A stretch of DNA of 21,914 bases, taken from IMG/VR virus record IMGVR_UViG_3300027976_001848, positions 1-21,914 of that record. One strand, 5' to 3'. The DNA is from a virus. The notes below the pieces were generated by a model, which saw only the letters and a list, made by a program, of their open reading frames with translations, searched no databases and was not told the origin of the DNA. The translations under genes and the position numbers were made by a program. Below are positions 20,501-21,914 of this stretch, piece after piece. Each line of letters opens with the position of its first letter. Position 1 is the stretch's first letter.

Positions 20501-21914
20501 GCTATCGGCAACTTACTGAGTATTTCAATTCCCAGTATCGCAGCGTCCTTAGGCTATCTTTTCTCAACAATAATTCCTGTAGCGTTAGAGGATTTTAAGA
20601 AGCGAATCGAAAATGTTCCCTTTGTCGGCAAAATAGCAGAACTGATAATTATACAACTGCAAGGTATTTCTGAGGCGGCTGGTTCATTCTCAACCATCAT
20701 TGCTGGAATCTTTAATCTGGATGGTGGTCAGATTGCTTCGGGTTTTACAAATTTGTTCAACTCAATACTCACAACCGTAAAGACTGCCCTCCCAGCAGCC
20801 TTCGATGCCATAAAGCAACTCTTTAAGGACATCATACCGGGAACAATTGACGCTCTTATTCCGAAGATAGAGGATTTCCCGATCCTTGGCAGTTGGGGTG
20901 CATCCATCCTTACAACGATCAAGGGTGGCGCTCAGATTCTCGGCGGTTTAGGCGACATTATTGCTGGAATTTTCACATTCGACATGACAAAAATACTGGG
21001 TGGCTTCGATCGAATAGGGCAAGGTATCGCAACTTGGATAGTTGATCTACCTGCATTCCTTTTGGACTACGTTGCAGACATGGGTGAGGCATTTGCTGGG
21101 TTGATTGAGGGTGCTGCGGATTACATAGTCAAGGAAGCACCCAAGTTCTTCAAGAAACTTAAAGACCTCCCCGAGATCCTCGGCAATTTCATTGTTGGAC
21201 TATTTAAGCCCGGCAAGGGTGGGAAGGGTGGCAAGAAGAAAGATATGGCAGGTGAGGGCCTTATCGACGGTTTCAAGAGCTTCTTCTCAAGGCTTCCGGG
21301 CATCTTCATATCGCTCATGTACTCATCATTTAAGATAATCATTACCCTGATACCGGGCATTTTGGGAGTTCTCGCTGATTGGGGTCTTGACCTAATTAAA
21401 CTTCTGTTTAATGTCCTAAAAGGCATCGGTGGATGGCTCGTTACAAAACTGCCCCCATTACTTGTAGACGGAATAAAGCTAGCTTTCGACGCGGTTGTGC
21501 GCTTCGGACCGCTCATTTTGCTCAAGATAGTCAACTGGCTTATTGGCCTGCCCGCAATCATCTTCGGATTTCTTGGTGATCTAGGAGCTAAGCTTTTAGA
21601 GTGGGTTAAAGTCGCTTTTGATTGGATTGTTGAGAACGGCCCCATCATTTTGTTCTCTATTGGCGAATGGCTTGTTAGTTTGCCCGGTAAGATTCTTGGT
21701 TTTCTTGGTGATCTTGGCGGAACAATCCTCGGTTGGGTCAAGATGGCGTTCGATTGGATCGTTGAGAACGGCCCCGGAATCCTTTTAACTGTCGGCGAAT
21801 GGCTTATTAGTTTGCCCGGTAAGATTCTTGGTTTTCTCGGTGATCTTGGAGGAACAATCCTCGGTTGGGTTAAAGGAGCGTTTGACTGGATCGTTGAGAA
21901 CGGCCCCGGCATTC
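17519..21914 (+). CDS. Tape-measure protein, incomplete at right edge
   Basis: At least 1465 codons with no stop before the window ends. Residues about 1-350 contain the TP901-type core: AVYDFDTSMRRVGAVLGANR, AAQAADGMVKLATAGF, QFGLAEATGIAADTLRSFGM, GVSFEETTAALGLLANAGLK and a later FGQRAGPGFLSL. Long hydrophobic stretches (about 541-604, 703-763) match segments that insert into membranes during DNA injection. The second half is built from three repeat families, of 39, 87 and 44 aa. The ATG overlaps the gpGT stop as TGATG. The protein sets tail length; no lytic domain is seen in the visible part. The later half is more A/T-rich than the first by eye. Confidence 0.95.
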   Translation, partial: MPQIVGTAVIEIVGDASAFNATLAGLGSKTSAAMATGIGGSAALAGGLGKVSSSFTGLGASATSMGKALGGFTVAAALFGVLGVKAVYDFDTSMRRVGAVLGANREEFDKLDAVAQKLGRDTEFTAAQAADGMVKLATAGFSTNEILQAIPGTLRLASAGQFGLAEATGIAADTLRSFGMVASEVGRVNDVLANTFVSSNTTLLDLAYAMKYVAPVAEASGVSFEETTAALGLLANAGLKASLGGTALRGAIVKLEKPTKQGAEVIDRLGIVTKDSAGKLLPLENIIGQLEKTSFSTADAITVFGQRAGPGFLSLVSVGSEALRELTQANKEAGNELKTATKELGLNKDQQDNLRFAFLKSYDTVSKFKFNIDDTTSVLAAFVKRGFNAQQAQEKLEKAMSATKNNAILPLIGATRRLNGTLVDADGDVLSFQSVLRLLEGAGLTSAQALDLFGESGAALFETMKLPAKEISNLSDKMANSGTAAEIAAKQMEGVKGGLKRFTSSLQGIAIVAFGGKDGIINKLADAADAVARFMNRMMEQSPGAIKAIVGIVFALGGLGLGLRIMGSLLKAFGGLVKVFQVLATNPAILGFIILAGVLIGAYKSSEDFRTSLRSLFDQVKELFNAIGDLLSPAIGAAGDAMQGAKDKTSALSDAFKIVGDTISDVIKKIEVKIFQFRLEMQKLTPQQIETIRTAFDNAKDAIKKFLIVAGGLAASWAVISAVIFTVSVIIGALTTLFGFLSSPIVLTVAAIAGLIFAFKTLYERSAPLRDFIQGLSDKFKEFTTGITVGKDLIKEGITPIENFGVSIRGAYDTIIDKFQEFATGISNGKDLIREGITPLEDFGAAIRIVFDAVKDITFTAVIEGFKTIKQLIEGDFEGASKTARDALDILYDKIRDLPRVIGEVVSQAFDFLGNLSDSGARVTDSIYTTLIGAISNVPSLQPYIENLIDPFAKGIFSAIKASFDNFSGISDIISGIFTLDPVKIQEGIDKSFEAIGNLLSISIPSIAASLGYLFSTIIPVALEDFKKRIENVPFVGKIAELIIIQLQGISEAAGSFSTIIAGIFNLDGGQIASGFTNLFNSILTTVKTALPAAFDAIKQLFKDIIPGTIDALIPKIEDFPILGSWGASILTTIKGGAQILGGLGDIIAGIFTFDMTKILGGFDRIGQGIATWIVDLPAFLLDYVADMGEAFAGLIEGAADYIVKEAPKFFKKLKDLPEILGNFIVGLFKPGKGGKGGKKKDMAGEGLIDGFKSFFSRLPGIFISLMYSSFKIIITLIPGILGVLADWGLDLIKLLFNVLKGIGGWLVTKLPPLLVDGIKLAFDAVVRFGPLILLKIVNWLIGLPAIIFGFLGDLGAKLLEWVKVAFDWIVENGPIILFSIGEWLVSLPGKILGFLGDLGGTILGWVKMAFDWIVENGPGILLTVGEWLISLPGKILGFLGDLGGTILGWVKGAFDWIVENGPGI
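19850..20083 (+). repeat. Tandem 117-bp (39-aa) repeat in tape measure, two copies
   Basis: Two adjacent units, 19850-19966 and 19967-20083, encode DKFKEFTTGITVGKDLIKEG and DKFQEFATGISNGKDLIREG followed by ITP(I/L)E(N/D)FG. The spacing is exactly 117 bases. The units have diverged in sequence, so the duplication is old. Confidence 0.85.
20327..21133 (+). repeat. Tandem 87-aa repeat in tape measure, three copies
   Basis: Three units begin near 20327, 20612 and 20873 and share N/F-x-P...I-x-G-I-F-x-x-D-x-x-x-I-x-x-G. The anchor motifs ISGIFTLD, IAGIFNLD and IAGIFTFD start at 20438, 20699 and 20960, exactly 261 bases apart. The first unit carries about 8 extra residues before the anchor. DNA identity is low, so this is visible mainly at protein level. 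Confidence 0.75.
21485..21914 (+). repeat. Tandem 132-bp (44-aa) repeat in tape measure, three or more copies
   Basis: Units start at 21485, 21617, 21749 and 21881 with a strict 132-base period; the last is cut by the window edge. Each encodes FD-(W/A)-(I/V)-V-(E/R)-(N/F)-GP, W-L-(V/I)-x-LP, and G-F-L-GDLG-x-x-(I/L)-L-(G/E)-WVK. The third copy is nearly identical in DNA to the second, while the first is more diverged, suggesting recent growth at the 3' side. Confidence 0.92.

Noticed and set aside
21121-21912. 263-aa minus-strand reading frame with Pro/Ser-rich repeats
   Set aside because: It is antisense to the 44-aa tape-measure repeats and its repetition simply mirrors them; the plus frame has clear protein family content.

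Overview
The window looks like part of the genome of a tailed double-stranded DNA phage (siphovirus-like morphology) that infects an actinobacterium. The reasons are: a WhiB-type Fe-S regulator; a large tape-measure protein preceded by a frameshifted tail assembly chaperone; an HK97-type capsid protein with a built-in N-terminal scaffold-like region; two small CxCG proteins; and very dense packing with ATGA/TAATG/TGATG overlaps and frequent GTG/TTG starts. GC content is moderate by eye, which fits a low-GC (for example aquatic) actinobacterial host better than a high-GC soil one; that host assignment is inference. No tRNA, rRNA, CRISPR array, insertion sequence or integrase is visible. Terminase, portal, lysis and polymerase genes are not in this window.

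Left arm (1-5585, all minus strand): a nucleic-acid metabolism and small-gene region. In transcription order it has an excisionase-like DNA-binding protein, a DUF1360-like membrane protein, a Cys/His-rich zinc-ribbon-like protein, an HTH regulator, an unknown 166-aa protein, twin CxCG proteins, a 220-aa protein, a HIRAN-domain protein, SSB, a Cas4/RecB-like Fe-S nuclease, two small unknown proteins, and a VRR-NUC nuclease cut by the left edge.

Junction (5586-5943): a perfect inverted repeat, a possible 34-aa plus-strand membrane peptide, and a strong terminator facing the incoming minus-strand structural operon.

Minus-strand structural arm (14324-5944): WhiB and a small unknown gene, then a regulated-looking promoter, the major capsid protein with its own terminator, three glycosyltransferase genes (GT4, a galactosyltransferase-like gene with an apparent frameshift, and GT32), a second virion protein, and two tail-tube-like paralogues flanking a 197-aa structural-type protein.

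Plus-strand structural arm (14386-21914): a small helical protein, head-to-tail adaptor, Cys-rich neck protein, HK97 gp10-like neck/tail-terminator protein, chaperones gpG and gpGT, and a repeat-rich tape-measure protein that runs off the right edge.

The most notable points are: one beta-type domain inserted into two unrelated virion proteins that are encoded on opposite strands; duplicated tail-tube genes; a glycosyltransferase trio inside the virion operon; and three different tandem repeat families within one tape-measure gene.
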